DNA of 64,000 bases from contig CM062807.1 in NCBI GenBank assembly GCA_031772625.1, positions 1,147,351,007-1,147,415,006 of the forward strand, written 5' to 3'. Below, piece after piece: positions 50,601-62,468 of this stretch (its first letter is position 1; every line of letters starts with the position of its first letter). A program made the position numbers and the translations under genes. The stretch comes from Pinus tabuliformis (taxonomy: Eukaryota; Streptophyta; Pinopsida; Pinales; Pinaceae). Under the pieces are notes generated by a model. It saw nothing but the letters and a program-made list of their open reading frames with translations, did not search any database and was not told where the DNA came from.

Positions 50601-51513
50601 TTGTAAAGAATGAATGGTACATGTTTCTTAAAAATTCTATGCCAAAAGTTCATCTGTAGCATGGTATTGTTCATTTCTTAATTCTTCAGAAATATCAGGT
50701 TGAGAAAGGAACAATTCTACCAAATCATCATTATTATGTTCTTGAAAATCATAGATTTGATTGATGCTGAAAACATATTGAACTTCGTCCTTATCATTGT
50801 ATTTATAATCAAGCCATAAATTGTGTGCTACTGCTGGTGATTGTGCTGATGGGTAAAGAGTGAGTTGTTTTCTCATTTCCTTGTGAAATAATCATATTAC
50901 CCGATCTACATCCTATGAATGCATCAACAGTTGCTAACCATGGTTTGCCAAGGATGATAGGGTGTCCTCCTAAATTAGATTTGGGCTGAAGAACTAAAAA
51001 GTCCACTAGATACTCCCAAGAGTCCAGTGAAACAATTATGTCCTCCAAAATCCCTTCAGGAATCACTTTAGACCTATCAGCTAGTTCTAGAACAATTGTT
51101 GTGTGCTGCAAGTTTGTGAGCTGCAACGTTTTCATTGTTTCAAGAGTCATCACATTTATTGCGGCCCCAAGGTCAATTAAGGTGTTTGGAATATGTATGT
51201 TGTTAATGATTGTAGTGACTCTGGGAATACTAGGATCAACACAATTTTCCATTGAAATGGTGTTTGTCATAAGGCCAGCTAAATGTCCAATAACATGGAC
51301 AGTTTGTGGATTAACTCTGTTTCTGGTAGGCTTCTTGAGACATAGTTCTTTGATTGCTTTAGTATATATGGGAATGTCTTTTATGGCTTGTAATAGTGGA
51401 ATTTTTATATAGACATCCTTTAGCTCATTTAAAACATCAAACTGTGGTATAGACATGGGAAGTTTTGCTTGGACCAATCGTTCTGGAAAAGGTGGTGGAT
51501 GCAGTGGTTGCAT
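47699..51513 (-). other. Protease, reverse transcriptase, RNase H and integrase region of the Athila-like element (fossil)
   Basis: Blocks in element order: IDLGAAINVMTLETM and IILGKPWLATV (protease), PLVVVPKKNGKWRIC, FPLPFIDQVLDTLAGKSSFS, FLDGFSGYNQIRIA and MDDFSVYG (RT), FIGYASYYRRFI and FTDASDTIVGASLGQKE (RT thumb and RNase H), HDEPCGGHFAAKRT, CDSCQRRGRPT, ALDFIGPINPTSKGKKYILV, VTDQGTQFTS and TPYHPQANGQVESTNK (integrase), and a GPYEIVQVYENGSIKL tail without chromodomain. Broken. Confidence 0.92.
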
Positions 51514-51789
51514 TTGTTTATTTTTGATGTCACCATTTTGTTTCCTTTGAGTTGGAGTTTCATTTTCATTTTCTTCATTTTATTCTTGTTTTTCAGCTAT
51601 TGGAGGTTCTTTTTGAAGTACCTTACCAGACTTCAGCGCGATATTTTTTAAAGGTAATGTGGGATATGATGGTCCCTCATGTACATTGTAAGTTCGTCTC
51701 TCTGCTCTGTTATTTGGATTTGGTACAGGTTGAGTAGGAATCTGAGTGGGTCTAGGAGGTTGGTTAGATGGAAGTTGTAAGTGAGGTGG

Positions 51790-53140
51790 ATTTATTGGTG
51801 GAGGAGCAGGCAATGCTTGTTGAGTGTTTTGGGGTTGATAAACAACTTGTTGTTGAGGATATTGCTGATATGTTGGAGGATATTGCAGATATGGCTGATG
51901 ATACTATTGATATCGCTGAGAATATGGCTGGTGTGGTTGAGGATATCGTAATATTGTTGAGAGTATTGTTGGCATGGTCTCCATTGTTGTTGTGGGTAAT
52001 TTTGGTGTTGCCATGGCATGGGTACATTCCAAGAACTCTCAGCATACATCTGATCTTGTGCAGGAAATCGCAAATTTTGGTTTGGAAACATACCTGGAGG
52101 TGGAGGTCTTGGTTGCCATGGTCTCTTAGTTCCCATGAAATACACATTCTCCATATCTGTGTTAGCTTCCACATTACAATTCTGCAAAATCTTTACTTTA
52201 GAACAATGAGATATATCATGATTTTCAGTACAAAAGGCGCAAACTTGAATGTTTTCTAATGGGCAGTCTTTCAAGGCGTGTTTCTTCCGACATTTTGGAC
52301 AAAAGACAACCATTATTTGATCTTCCTCTTCTTGTCTTTTCTTGGCTTTCAGAGTGTCAATTTGATTTCCTAAGGTACTTAATAGATCTGTTTTGAATTC
52401 CTCTAACAAGTTTCCTATTTCAGCCCTTGTGACACTTGCTGAAGCAGATTTTGTGGCTTTAGATGATAGAACTCTTTTTCCATTTCTGGCTTTGCTCCTT
52501 GAATACTTTTCACATAACTCAACAATTTCTTCGAAAGGTAAGGTGGAAATATCACCTTTTCCCATCAAATTAAGATCATCTAAGTATTCCTCTCGAATGC
52601 CCTTCAAAAATATTGTTTGAATCAGATCAAGAGACATGGTTCTGTGTTTTGATTTTTGTAAATTGTAAACAAATCATTCCAAGTACTCCTCTAAATTTTC
52701 ATCCTCTTGTTGATTCATTCTAAATATATCATATTTGGAATCTTTCGATCTACAATAAGGTTGGTATTTCTTTAGGAATATTCTTCTCATGCCATCCCAA
52801 TTAGTTATTTCATGTTCACCAAGTCGCATGAACCATCTTAATGCTGATGCTTTTAATGTTGCTAGGAAGAGTCTAAGCCTATGGGAATCATCTGTGTAAC
52901 CATATGTCCGACATACTATGACAAATTCAAACAAGAATGAATCTGGATCTTCTGAAGCCATGCCATAAAAGTTTGGTAACACAGATGGAGGTATGTTTTT
53001 CATTTTTATTTCCTCATCATAATTTTCTCCTGGTTCTTGAATAGGAAATTTAAAGGTTGACTCTTCCTCCTCTCTTTGATTTTGTTGTTTAGGAGTGGGT
53101 CTTCTTGCTGATCCTCCTCCTTCCTTAGCCACTTTGATAG
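51790..53140 (-). other. Gag region of the Athila-like element (fossil)
   Basis: Retrotransposon gag domain with LPNFYGMASEDPDSFLFEFV, LATLKASALRWFMRL and RSKDSKYDIFRMNQQEDENL. Two zinc knuckles follow, CPKCRKKHALKDC and CAFCTENHDISHC, both with CX2CX3HX4C spacing. A proline, glutamine and tyrosine-rich low-complexity stretch (51790-52050) links gag to protease. Broken. Confidence 0.87.
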
Positions 53141-53604
53141 GTTCCTCTGTTGATTTAATTCCTTGTTCAGTGTCACTTGTTTCAAAGAGAAGTTGTTCTA
53201 GGGATTTTTCTCCTTCTTGAGATTTTTCAAAATCAGTAGGTTCAAGGAGAGATTGTTGAGTTATTTTACTACTTTCTCTTTTTATAGAGGATTCAGGAAG
53301 ATGTTTCTTCTGTGATAATATAATTTGTCTCTCAATGAGTGTGAGTCTTTGCCCTGATTTCTATTTATCCTCTAATTCTTGTATGGTGACTTTCTCAACT
53401 GGTGTTGTGTGTTCAATTTTTCCTAAAGGGTCTACTCCCGGTGGTGGATTAGTTTTTGGATGGGGGGGTTTTATGAATCTACCTTTATTATCTCTAGATC
53501 TAAGCATAAGTAAACATGACTTCTAAAATGATGAATCAAAATTAAATCTATGTTTTTGTTTGTTTGTTTTTTTTTTTTTTTTTTAGAAATCCTCTAGTTG
53601 TGCC

Positions 53605-53622
53605 TCCCCGGCAACGGTGCCA
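53605..53622 (-). promoter_or_regulatory. Primer-binding site of the Athila-like element
   Basis: Minus-strand TGGCACCGTTGCCGGGGA just inside the 5' LTR. It is nearly the TGGCGCCGTTGCCGGGGA site typical of Athila and Ogre/Tat elements, not the Met site of the other families here. Confidence 0.85.
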
Positions 53623-53625
53623 AAA

Positions 53626-54926
53626 TGTAGTGACCAATCCAGGGGTATAGATTATACTAAATTTAATGTCAACCAAGGTAGGTAAACTTGAGGCACGTGT
53701 TTAAAATCTATAGACCTAAAAGGATCTCATCTACCTAGATAAGTGTCTACTGTGACAGGCTACAACACTCTTTTACATGAGATTGGAATATGTTTCCTTT
53801 CACACTTTAAACACTCAGATCATCTAATTTAATTAACTGTTCTAAAAAGATAGCGTGTTACTAGTCTAAGTTCTCAATCCTCTTACAAGGATATCATTCA
53901 CAAAAAATCTTTCCAGCTAACACACTAAGCATTCATGAAAACCAAAAACTCTTTTAAGCATACTAAAACTCAAATGCATGGAAACAGAGTCCACAAAGAT
54001 ACTTTGAAATTCAGTACTCAATTAAATCTTTTACAAGATCTTGTTCAATAATTTAGCAGTGGAAGTTTCAAGCTATCACCATGAATCATACAATAACACT
54101 CGCAAGAACTTCTAATTGAATTAATTAATTCACAAGCAAAGAAATGGCATCAAACGCTATTCAGATCTGAAGTCTAAATGCTATGAAAATGAAATGAAAG
54201 TATACCAGTCCCCACATAGGGCCCGTCCACGCGTTGATGGCACACTTAGAAAACTTCAGATGATGAAACCGTTAACACATAAAACACTGGAATGATGAAA
54301 CGTTGCTTGTGATTAAAGTTTGGAAATCGATTACATGCAAGAACAGAGTTCTGGTAACAATACAATACGCAGTCTTAAGTCTGCTCAATCCTATTATCCT
54401 TCATTCACTAACTTTCCTTAAGGTTTACAATCGAATGTACATACATTATCACGCAGATGTTTTTTCTTTTACAGTGAAAAGGCGATTTTTGTTTTTTTTC
54501 TAATCTTAACTGATTTCTAAAACAAAATGAAATCAGTTTAGGTAACTTTGGTTTTTGCTGCTTTTATGACCAAAAAGGCTGGGTTTGACCAGCATTGACC
54601 ATGTATCCAGGAGCTCCAGATGCGATGCTGAATAGATCTTTCACCATGTATGTACATCTGTGATCACGTCCCTATCCTCTGTTTTGATTTTCCTGCCATG
54701 CCACGTGTCACATCATAAACCAATTACAGGAAGTCATGACATCCCGTAATTTTGTTGAAAATTTCTAATTTTTAACATAAAAATCCACAAATTAAATTTA
54801 ATGTAAAATAACAATTATAATGCTTAATTGATCAATTTCAATGGATTATGAGAGGTTTATGGGAGAAAATGATAGATGAATGATGGATTTTTAGAAGAAA
54901 AGAATGGCAATAAAATAGTACCAACA
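53626..54926 (-). repeat. Athila-like element 5' LTR
   Basis: 1301 bp, paired with 43183-44484 and bordered by GTAGG (54927-54931). Confidence 0.93.
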
Positions 54927-54931
54927 GTAGG

Positions 54932-56262
54932 GCCTCATTGTTTTCAGCCACACCTACTTGGGATTCATTTTGGATTGCCATCAAGGAGCAGTACTACCCT
55001 GTCGAAAGCTATGAGGATCAATACATAAAGTGGATCACGCTGTAGCAGGGAAGGGACCAAGACATTCCGGAGTTTACCAATATTTTCCATACCCTTCGCA
55101 CAAATTTGGGTATCAAGGATTCAAAGTAGCATTTGGTCAAATATCGCGGCTGCTTGCACAGGTACATCTAGGAAGAAATATAATTCATGAACATCTCCTC
55201 GCTCGGCATGACATACTGATATCCCATCAAGATCGATCAAAAGTTTAAACAGAAGAAGTGAGACTTTGGATCTGGGAATCCAAAGTAAGCGAAAGGTGCC
55301 CGCAAACCGCAGAACAAAGGGCAAAGCCAAGGCAGGGTGGCTCAGGACAACCCGCCAAAGCTGCAAGCAAAGAACAACACCGCAAAGCCGAAAAAGGACA
55401 CAGGAAAGTGGTGTGAGTTCCATAAGAGCTCCACTCACAACACAAGGGAGTGTTGGGCCAAACAGTCACTGGTGGCCGAGCTATGGGTTTTAGAATCAGA
55501 TGCATGTTTTGACTCTGAGTTAGAACCCTACAAGGAGAATGAAAAAGGGAAGCAGATTATCGATGTGGATCCCAATGCCACCATTGCCACCACGAGGATC
55601 CAGAGGAGGAGGAGCGTCTCTTCCACTCCCAAATGTGGGTAAAGGGATCCCCATTACAGTTCATTGTCGACAACAGGAGCCAAAAGAACCTCATTTTGGC
55701 ACAGGTCGTGAAGTGGATGGGCTTACTGTACACAACACATCCACAACCATACACCATCAAGTGGCTTCACCAAGGATAGGATTTTCACGTGAGACAACAG
55801 TGTCGCCTTCCATACAACATCAAGCTCTTCACGGATGAGGTATTGTGTGACATTTCTCCCCTTGATGTTTGTGATGTACTATTAGGACAACCATACTTGT
55901 GAAAGAGACATGCTATGTATGAATCAAGGCCCTGTGCTATTATTGTTACTTTGAGAAATAAGTTGTACAGGATACCAGAGGTAGCACCGCCTACCACCAT
56001 CTCTTTGGTTACTGCAAAACAATGCAGTAAGCTCATTTCCAAAACTAGAAAATTTGTTTTCCTGATGATATGCCCTCAAGGAAAGAAGAAGACGGTGGCC
56101 ATGACATCGAGATAGGGCCCCTCTGCATGAAAACTACAGATGGACAAGGTCATGGAGGAGTACGAGGACATCTTCACCTCTCCCGCAAGGGTTCCTCTGC
56201 ACTGTCAAGTCAAGCACTCCATCGATTTGACCCTAGGTGCGCCACTGCCCAATGGAACAATC
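54932..56262 (+). mobile_element. Gypsy-2b, right part: gag end and protease
   Basis: Continues gag after the nested element, runs through WCEFHKSSTHNTRECWAKQS (also in Gypsy-2a near 40520, a CX(n)H..C knuckle-like motif) and a protease end with LLGQPYL (near 55880). It stops at 56262 at the same point of the family where Gypsy-2a still runs on into RT. The junction with the following TGTTAG sequence has no matched partner in the window. Broken. Confidence 0.8.
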
Positions 56263-56841
56263 TGTTAGCACCTAAATCTACCTTAGGCTAAAGGAAAGCA
56301 AAATTTAGGGTAACCACAAACTAAGACCAGTCTGGTAGCTAGCCTTACCAGAACAGGAGAGGTCTCTCTCTGAGTCACGCTCAGTGAAAAGATAAACGAT
56401 ATGGTCTGAGATGACATACAGTGAAATATTTGATTTTAGGCTAGTAAATAAACATGGATACAAGAAAGAAAATTTTGATAAATGACTGAGTTTCTTGGAT
56501 GTATGGGACCAACGAATAGCAATGAGCAGAGAATTTAACACAAAGGCATAGATTACTTCGTGAGGAAAGACAGGTGGAAAGTCTAGCAATTAAGTTTGAA
56601 GCAATGCGAAATGGAAAGATTGTTTAGGAGGGTGAAAAGGGCATGAACACATGAATCCTTTTCAACAGAAGAAGAACACATAACGTGAAACTTTCCCACA
56701 GGCAGAGAAAAAAACATGAATTCTACCTTATCTAACTTAGAAAATTTCACTGGAAATGAATAATGAATGATCTGTGAAACATAACGAAATACGTATGCAA
56801 CATAAAGAGAACACATTTGCTACACTCACAACCACATGAAT
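56263..56841. other. Unassigned, possibly LTR-derived sequence left of Copia-2
   Basis: Starts TGTTAGCACC right where Gypsy-2b breaks off, suggesting the end of another LTR element. No coding block. Its last 213 bp (56629-56841) recur at 62469-62681. Confidence 0.5.
56629..56841. repeat. 213-bp direct repeat, left copy
   Basis: Matches 62469-62681 from AGGGTGAAAAGG to ACCACATGAAT with only a few differences. It ends exactly at the Copia-2 LTR. Confidence 0.92.
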
Positions 56842-57474
56842 TGTTAGAAAATTATATATTATGGAGCAATGGAACACATAAAATATTGCAGAAATATAAA
56901 CACAGAAAACGCACAAAACAAGAGAGACACAGATATATGTGGTTCACCCAGTTTGGGCTATGTCCACCCTGAACAGCCAGTCCTTCCTTTCTATTATCCA
57001 GCAAAATGAAGATACACAACCTACAGCAAATCCACTGTAATATCCTTTGTTTTCTCTCACAGTCTCACCTCTCAGTTTCTCGCTCACAGAATACACATCT
57101 ATATCTCAGCCTCCAATACAATGCCCTCATACAAAGAGAGGGGTTGCCTTCTAGGGCAAAAAACCCTAAACTAAACATAAGTTCTACTGTCAGATCATCT
57201 GCCTAACGAACGGCCCAGATTGACTAGAAATTACTGTACTTTTACAAGGAAATTTTACATTTGTTTTTAGCTTCAGGGGCGCTGGCCCCGAGCCTCCGTC
57301 GAGGGACCGCTGGCCCCCAAACCCCCCCAGCTGGGGGGGATCAGCCCCCTCGAACCCCCGCGGGGGGGACAAGTCCCCCCCTGCACCCCCCCGCATGGAG
57401 GGGTGTACAAACTTCCTGGGGTATACATCCGGCTGAAACAAAGACCTCTGAACAATCATGCTCCACACACAACA
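56842..57474 (-). repeat. Copia-2 3' LTR
   Basis: 633 bp, paired with 61553-62174. It carries a strongly GC-rich block with C and G runs (57275-57415). Confidence 0.94.
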
Positions 57475-57489
57475 ATCTCCCACTTGGAG
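57475..57489 (-). promoter_or_regulatory. Copia-2 polypurine tract
   Basis: Minus-strand CCAAGTGGGAGAT directly upstream of the 3' LTR, a tract well known in plant Copia elements. Confidence 0.75.
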
Positions 57490-57780
57490 AATGATTGTAG
57501 AAACTCCACTGCTGCTTCGTTTGCCGGACAATGACTCCTCTTTGGACCTGGTTGTTTCTCATCTTCATCGTCATCCTTGAAGACCAATTGAAACTGAGCA
57601 TATTCTCAGTTTCTCCCTGGTTACAACTTTTGTTAGAATATCTGTAGGATTCTGGCTAGTGTGTATCTTTTCCAGCTTCAACTCTCCATCTTCCAACACT
57701 GATCGTATGAAATGGTACTTTAGCTGTATGTGTTTAGTCCTAGAATGAAATGCTGAGTTCTTTGCAAGATGAATGGCACT

Positions 57781-60260
57781 TTAACTATCACTGTATAACG
57801 TGCCCATATCATGCTCCTTACCCAATTCACCCATAAACCTTTGTAACCAAATCATTTCTTTACTAGCCTCTGTAGCAACAACATACTCTGCTTCTGTTGT
57901 TGAAAGTGCAACAACACTTTGGATTTTTGAAACCCAACTGACAGTTGTTCCTCCAAGAGTAAATACATATCCTGTAGTGTTCCTCCTGTTATCTCTGTCA
58001 CCTGCCATATCTCCATCAACATATCCTTGTAGGGAGATGTTTGAACCACCAAAGCATAATGCTTTATTTGTGGTACCTTTCAAATTTCTGAGAATCCATT
58101 TCACTGCCATCCAATGTTCCTTTCCTAGATTGTTCATGTACCTGCTTACAACTCCCACTGCATGTGCAATATCAGGCCTTGTGCAGACCATTACATACAT
58201 TAAGCTTCCAACTACTGATGCATATGGAACTTTAGACATATAATCCATGTCTTCTTGGGTCTTTGGGCACATTTCCTTGCTAAGTTTGAAATGGCTAGCA
58301 AAAGGTGTACTAACTGGTTTTGCATTGTGCATGTTAAATCTTTTCAACACCTTTTGTATGTACTCATTCTGAGACAATGTTAATTTACGATTTTTCCTAT
58401 CTCTAGTTATTCTCATACCAAGGATTTGTTTTGCAGCTCCCAAATCCTTCATTGCAAATGAATTTTCCAATTTTATTTTCAGCACATTTATTTCTTGTAT
58501 GTTAGATCCTGCAACAAGCATGTCATCTACATACAATAACAATATAATATAGCTACCATCATTTTGCTTTTTCAAATAAACACAATGATCAGAGTGACAT
58601 CTAGTATAACCTTGTTCAGACATAAACTTGTCAAATTTTAGATACCACTGCCTTGAAGCCTGTTTTAAGCCATACAAGCTCTTCTTCAACCCGCACACTA
58701 GTTTCTCCTTCCCTTTCACCTCATATCCTTGTGGTTGCTGCATATATATCTCTTCCTCCAAATCCCCATGGGGAAAGGCTGTCTTTACATCTAACTACTC
58801 AAGATGCAAATCTTCAGCTGCTACAAGACTTAAAATGGTTCTGATTGAAGTCATTTTAACAACAGGAGAAAATATTTCATCAAAATCAATACCTTTCTTC
58901 TGTGCAAACCTCTTCACCACAAGTCTAGCTTTATACCTCTGTTTTCCTCCATCTTCTTCCTTCAGCCTGTAAACCCATTTATTCTTCAATGTAGTTTTTC
59001 CTACAGGCAACCTGACTAAATCCCAAGTCTGGTTATGCATTAAGGAGTCCATCTCTTCTTCCATGGCTACCTCCCACTTCTTCCTACTTTCAACCTACAT
59101 TGCTTCTTCATAACATTCGGGTTCACCGGAATCAGTCAATAATAAATAATATAATGAAGGAGAGTATCATTCAAGGGGTCTACTTATCCTGGTAGATCTT
59201 CTAACACCACTTTCAGGTGTTTGAGGTGCCTGTTGTTGTTGTGGTGGTTGTTGTTGTTATGGTTGTTGATTATTATTATTTTCAGGCACCTTTCCTTTTT
59301 CAATGATTTCATCAAGAACTGCGTATTCCTTGTTTTCCTTTTCCTGTTTCTTTTTCTGCAACTAATTCTTATACAAGACCTTTTCATTGAATATTACATC
59401 TCTGCTCCTAATGATTTTGTGATTTTCGTAATCATATAAGCGATAACCAAAATGATTAACACCATATCCAATAAAGGTACATTTCTTTGACTTTGTCTCA
59501 AGCTTTGTTCTATTTTCTTTATCAATATGGACAAAGGCCTCACAATCAAAAGGCTTTAAAAAAGAGTAGTTTACCTTTTTACCTGTCCATGCTTCCTCCG
59601 GAACGCCACCATCCAAGGAACTTGAAGGCCCTTTGTTTATTAGATAAACAACAGTATCTACAGCATCTGCCCAAAACTGTAAAGGCAATCCTGCATGCAA
59701 TCTCATGCATCTTGCACGCTCCATGATTGTTTTGTTCATCCTTTATGACACACCATTTTCTTGTGGTGTTCTTGGAACTGTCTTCTCTTTGTGAATTCCA
59801 TGTTCTGAATAGTACCTATCAAACTCTTTGCTGCAATATTCACCTCCATTGTCTGATCTAAGACACTTCAATTTCTTTCCTGTCTCAATCTCAACCAAAG
59901 ATTTCCATTTCTTGAAAGTATCAAATACATCGGATTTATTCTTAATACAATAAATCCAAGTTTTTCTAGTTTCATCATCAATAAAAGTAACATAATAATG
60001 AGAGCCACCGAGAGATGATACCTGAGCAGGTCCCCATACATATGTATGCACAAGCTCTAATTTTTCATTCTTCTTTTCTTTCCCAACTCTGAGAAATCTG
60101 ACTCTCTTCTGTTTTCCATAAATGCAATTCTCACAGAAGTCCAAATCAACATTCTTCAATCCCGGCAACAAATTCCTTGAGTGAAGAATCTTCATCCCCT
60201 TTTCACTCGTGTTCGAGCCTATGATGCCATAATGCTGCATCTGCTCCTTTGGAGGTTAAA
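57781..60260 (-). other. Copia-2 integrase, reverse transcriptase and RNase H region (fossil)
   Basis: Blocks in element order: CENCIYGKQKRVRF and GGSHYYVTFIDDETRKTWIY, LRSDNGGEYCSKEFDRY, TPQENGVS (integrase); then TWDLVRLPVGKTTLKNKWVY, LKKSLYGLKQASRQWYLKFD, LLYVDDMLVAGS (RT) and ALSTTEAEYVVATEASKE (RNase H). The order is canonical Copia. A His/Asn/Gln-rich low-complexity stretch lies between integrase and RT (59210-59300). Broken. Confidence 0.92.
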
Positions 60261-60394
60261 CCATTAACAGAGTTAGAAATACCATTGAATAAATACAATG
60301 TACCAACCTTTTCGCCTTTTGCTATTACCAGGGCTCCTTTGGTGACCTTCCAAGCTTTATCTGTGAAAGTTGTCACACAACCTTCACTGCCTAA

Positions 60395-61486
60395 CTACCC
60401 TGTTGAAATCAGATTTTTCTTTAGATCTGGAACATGCCTTACCTCCTTTAATAGCCATTGGTTTCCATTCTGTTGTTTTACAAGAACCTTACTCATTCCA
60501 ACGATTTTACAGGTTTTATCATCACCCAGACGAACTTGTCCAAAATCTCCTTGAACATAGTCATGAAAGTATTTCTTATCAGGTGTGGCATGGAATGAAG
60601 CCCCTGAATCTACCACCCAGGAATCAATAATATTTTCAAAAGAAAGAATTAAAGCATCTTGTAACACCTCACCTGTCACATTTGCTTCATGATTGTTTTC
60701 TTGCTGTGCATCTCCTTCTTTTCCCTTCCGAGATCTACAGTCTTTCTTTAGGTGTCCTTTCTTTCCACATTTCCAGCACACTATCCTCGATCTGGACTTG
60801 GATCTGCCTTTCCTTGATTTCCTGCAATATCCTGAGCTTTTTCCTCTTTCCATTTTTCTTCCTCTAGACTCTGCACTCAAAGCATTTCCCGATGTCTCAC
60901 CAGAGCTTTTCCGTCGCATTTCCTCGCTAAGGATAGCACCGACAACATCATCAAACTTTAAAGTACTAGATCCAGAAACGGAGTTACTAATGGCCATTAC
61001 CAACCCATTCCAACTTTCTGGTAATGAGCACAAGAATAACAGATCTCTAACTTCATCATCAAAGTTTACCCCTACAGAACTTAACTGACTTGTAACTGTA
61101 TTAAAATCATTTAAATGGTTTGCAATAGATCCACCTTCCGACATATTCATATTAAATAACCGTTTCATAAGAAATACCTTGTTTAAGGCCGAGAGTTTTT
61201 CATATAGTTTCGACAACGTTTGCATCAAACCCTCTGTCGTGGATTCCTTCAAAATGTTGAAGGTGACTGACGCAGCAAGGCACAACCGTATTGTTTCGAG
61301 TGCCTTTCTATCGAGAAGGTTCCATTCTTCGTCTTTCATACCCGTCGGCATCTTTGTTTTTCCACCCAATGGTAGGTATAGATCTTTCTGATACAGATAA
61401 TCTTCCATCTGCATCTTCCACAGCGAGAAGTTTTGGCCGTTAAATTTCTCGACCCTAAACTTACAATCTTCTGTCATTGCTCCCAC
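60395..61486 (-). other. Copia-2 gag and protease region
   Basis: Begins [20 protein letters not shown], continues with the UBN2-type gag ([59 protein letters not shown]), a serine/arginine/lysine-rich part, the knuckle [14 protein letters not shown], and a protease with [13 protein letters not shown] and LKKNLIS. This stretch reads openly over about 360 codons, the longest coherent retroelement frame in the window. The element as a whole is still broken. Confidence 0.92.
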
Positions 61487-61538
61487 TCGAACTAGGAACC
61501 CTTATTTCCTGCAAGTTTATCAGCCAAATAGACCTTCG

Positions 61539-61550
61539 GCTTTGATACCA
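61539..61550 (-). promoter_or_regulatory. Copia-2 primer-binding site (initiator tRNA-Met)
   Basis: Minus-strand TGGTATCAAAGC two bases inside the 5' LTR, a common variant of the Met primer site. Confidence 0.85.
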
Positions 61551-61552
61551 GT

Positions 61553-62174
61553 TGTTAGAAAATTATATATTACGGAGCAATGGAACACATAAAATATTGC
61601 AGAAATATAAACACACAAAACAAGAGAGACACAGATATACGTGGTTCACCCAGTTTGGGCTATGTCCACCCCGAACAGCCAGTCCTTCCTTTCTATTATC
61701 TAGCAAAATGAAGAGACACAACCTACAGCAAATCCGCTATAATATCCTCTGTTTTCTCTCACACTCTCACCTCTCAGTTTCTCGCTCACAGAATACACAT
61801 CTATATCTCAGCCTCCAATACAATGCCCTCATACAAAGAGAGGGGTTGCCTTCTAGGGCAAAAAACCCTAAACTAAACATAAGTTCAACAGTCAGATCAT
61901 ATGCCTAATGAACGACCCTGATTGACTAGAAATTACTATACTTTTACAAGGCAATTTTACATTTGTTTTTAGCTTCGGGGGCGCTGCCCTTGAGCCCCCG
62001 CCGGGAGACCGCTGGCCCCCGGACCCCCCCAGCCGGGGGGGATCGGCCCCCTCGGACCCCCGCGGGGGGACAAGTCCCCCCCGTACCCCCCCGCGTGGAG
62101 GGGTATACAAACTTCCCGGGGTATACATCCGGCTGAAACAAAGACCTCTGAACAATCATGCTCCACACACAACA
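61553..62174 (-). repeat. Copia-2 5' LTR
   Basis: 622 bp, paired with 56842-57474, with the same GC-rich block (61975-62105). Confidence 0.94.
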
Positions 62175-62468
62175 CGTGTCGATTTTATCCCGGTGTTGAT
62201 GTTTGCAACATTGCAATAGACAATAGGAAGTCATAAATTGTAGCAAGATATATACAAAAATAGCAAGATCCATAAATTGTCCATGCTTCGAAAGTAGAGC
62301 ATAGGAATTTGACCTTTCTAAAAAATCAACTCCCTCTCAATGAGAGGATTATTATCTAATAATGGTTGCACCCAAGGTCACGACTTCTTCTAAATATAGA
62401 GCTATCTACAATCTGCTAGCGTTCCTATCAGTGTCCTTAGGTTTATGAGCCATAGCCATATGCAGCTT
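62175..62468. other. Unassigned sequence between Copia-2 and the right 213-bp repeat
   Basis: No gene or known element recognised. It has no counterpart left of Copia-2. Confidence 0.5.

Larger units (their letters stand above)
43183..54926 (-). mobile_element. Athila/Tat-like Ty3/Gypsy retrotransposon with an extra 3' open region, nested in Gypsy-2b
   Basis: An 11.7-kb minus-strand element with 1.3-kb LTRs and target duplication GTAGG at 43178-43182 and 54927-54931. From its 5' end (right): LTR, primer site TGGCACCGTTGCCGGGGA, gag (about 53130-52640), two zinc knuckles (52304-52198), protease (about 51300-50900), reverse transcriptase (about 50390-49850), RNase H (about 49580-49200), integrase (about 48900-48200) with tail to 47700, a non-coding stretch, an extra open region (about 45870-44640), polypurine tract and LTR. 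RT blocks FLDGFSGYNQIRIA and YMDDF-type MDDFSVYG, the primer site and the lack of a chromodomain fit the Athila/Tat branch. LTRs differ at about 4% by eye over 260 bp. Broken, around ten breaks. Confidence 0.92.
56842..62174 (-). mobile_element. Copia-2: Ty1/Copia LTR retrotransposon
   Basis: A 5.3-kb minus-strand element with LTRs of 633 and 622 bp, TGTTGTGTGTGG...TTCTAACA in element sense. From its 5' end (right): LTR, Met primer site, gag (about 61490-60790), knuckle [14 protein letters not shown] (near 60735-60785), protease (about 60610-60400), integrase (about 60250-59500), reverse transcriptase (about 59070-58200), RNase H to about 57790, polypurine tract, LTR. LTRs differ at about 4% by eye over 230 bp plus a small indel. 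The flanking 5-bp sequences (TGAAT left, CGTGT right) do not match. Broken, around five breaks. Confidence 0.93.

Noticed and set aside
43861-54503. Paired 66-69-codon open frames at 43861-44070 and 54303-54503 as a conserved small gene
   Set aside because: They lie at the same offset of the two LTRs of the Athila-like element, on the strand opposite to it, so their likeness is LTR identity.
57190-57601. Proline/glycine-rich open frames in the GC-rich block
   Set aside because: Several overlapping frames on both strands come from C and G runs in the Copia-2 LTR; the same frames recur in the other LTR.
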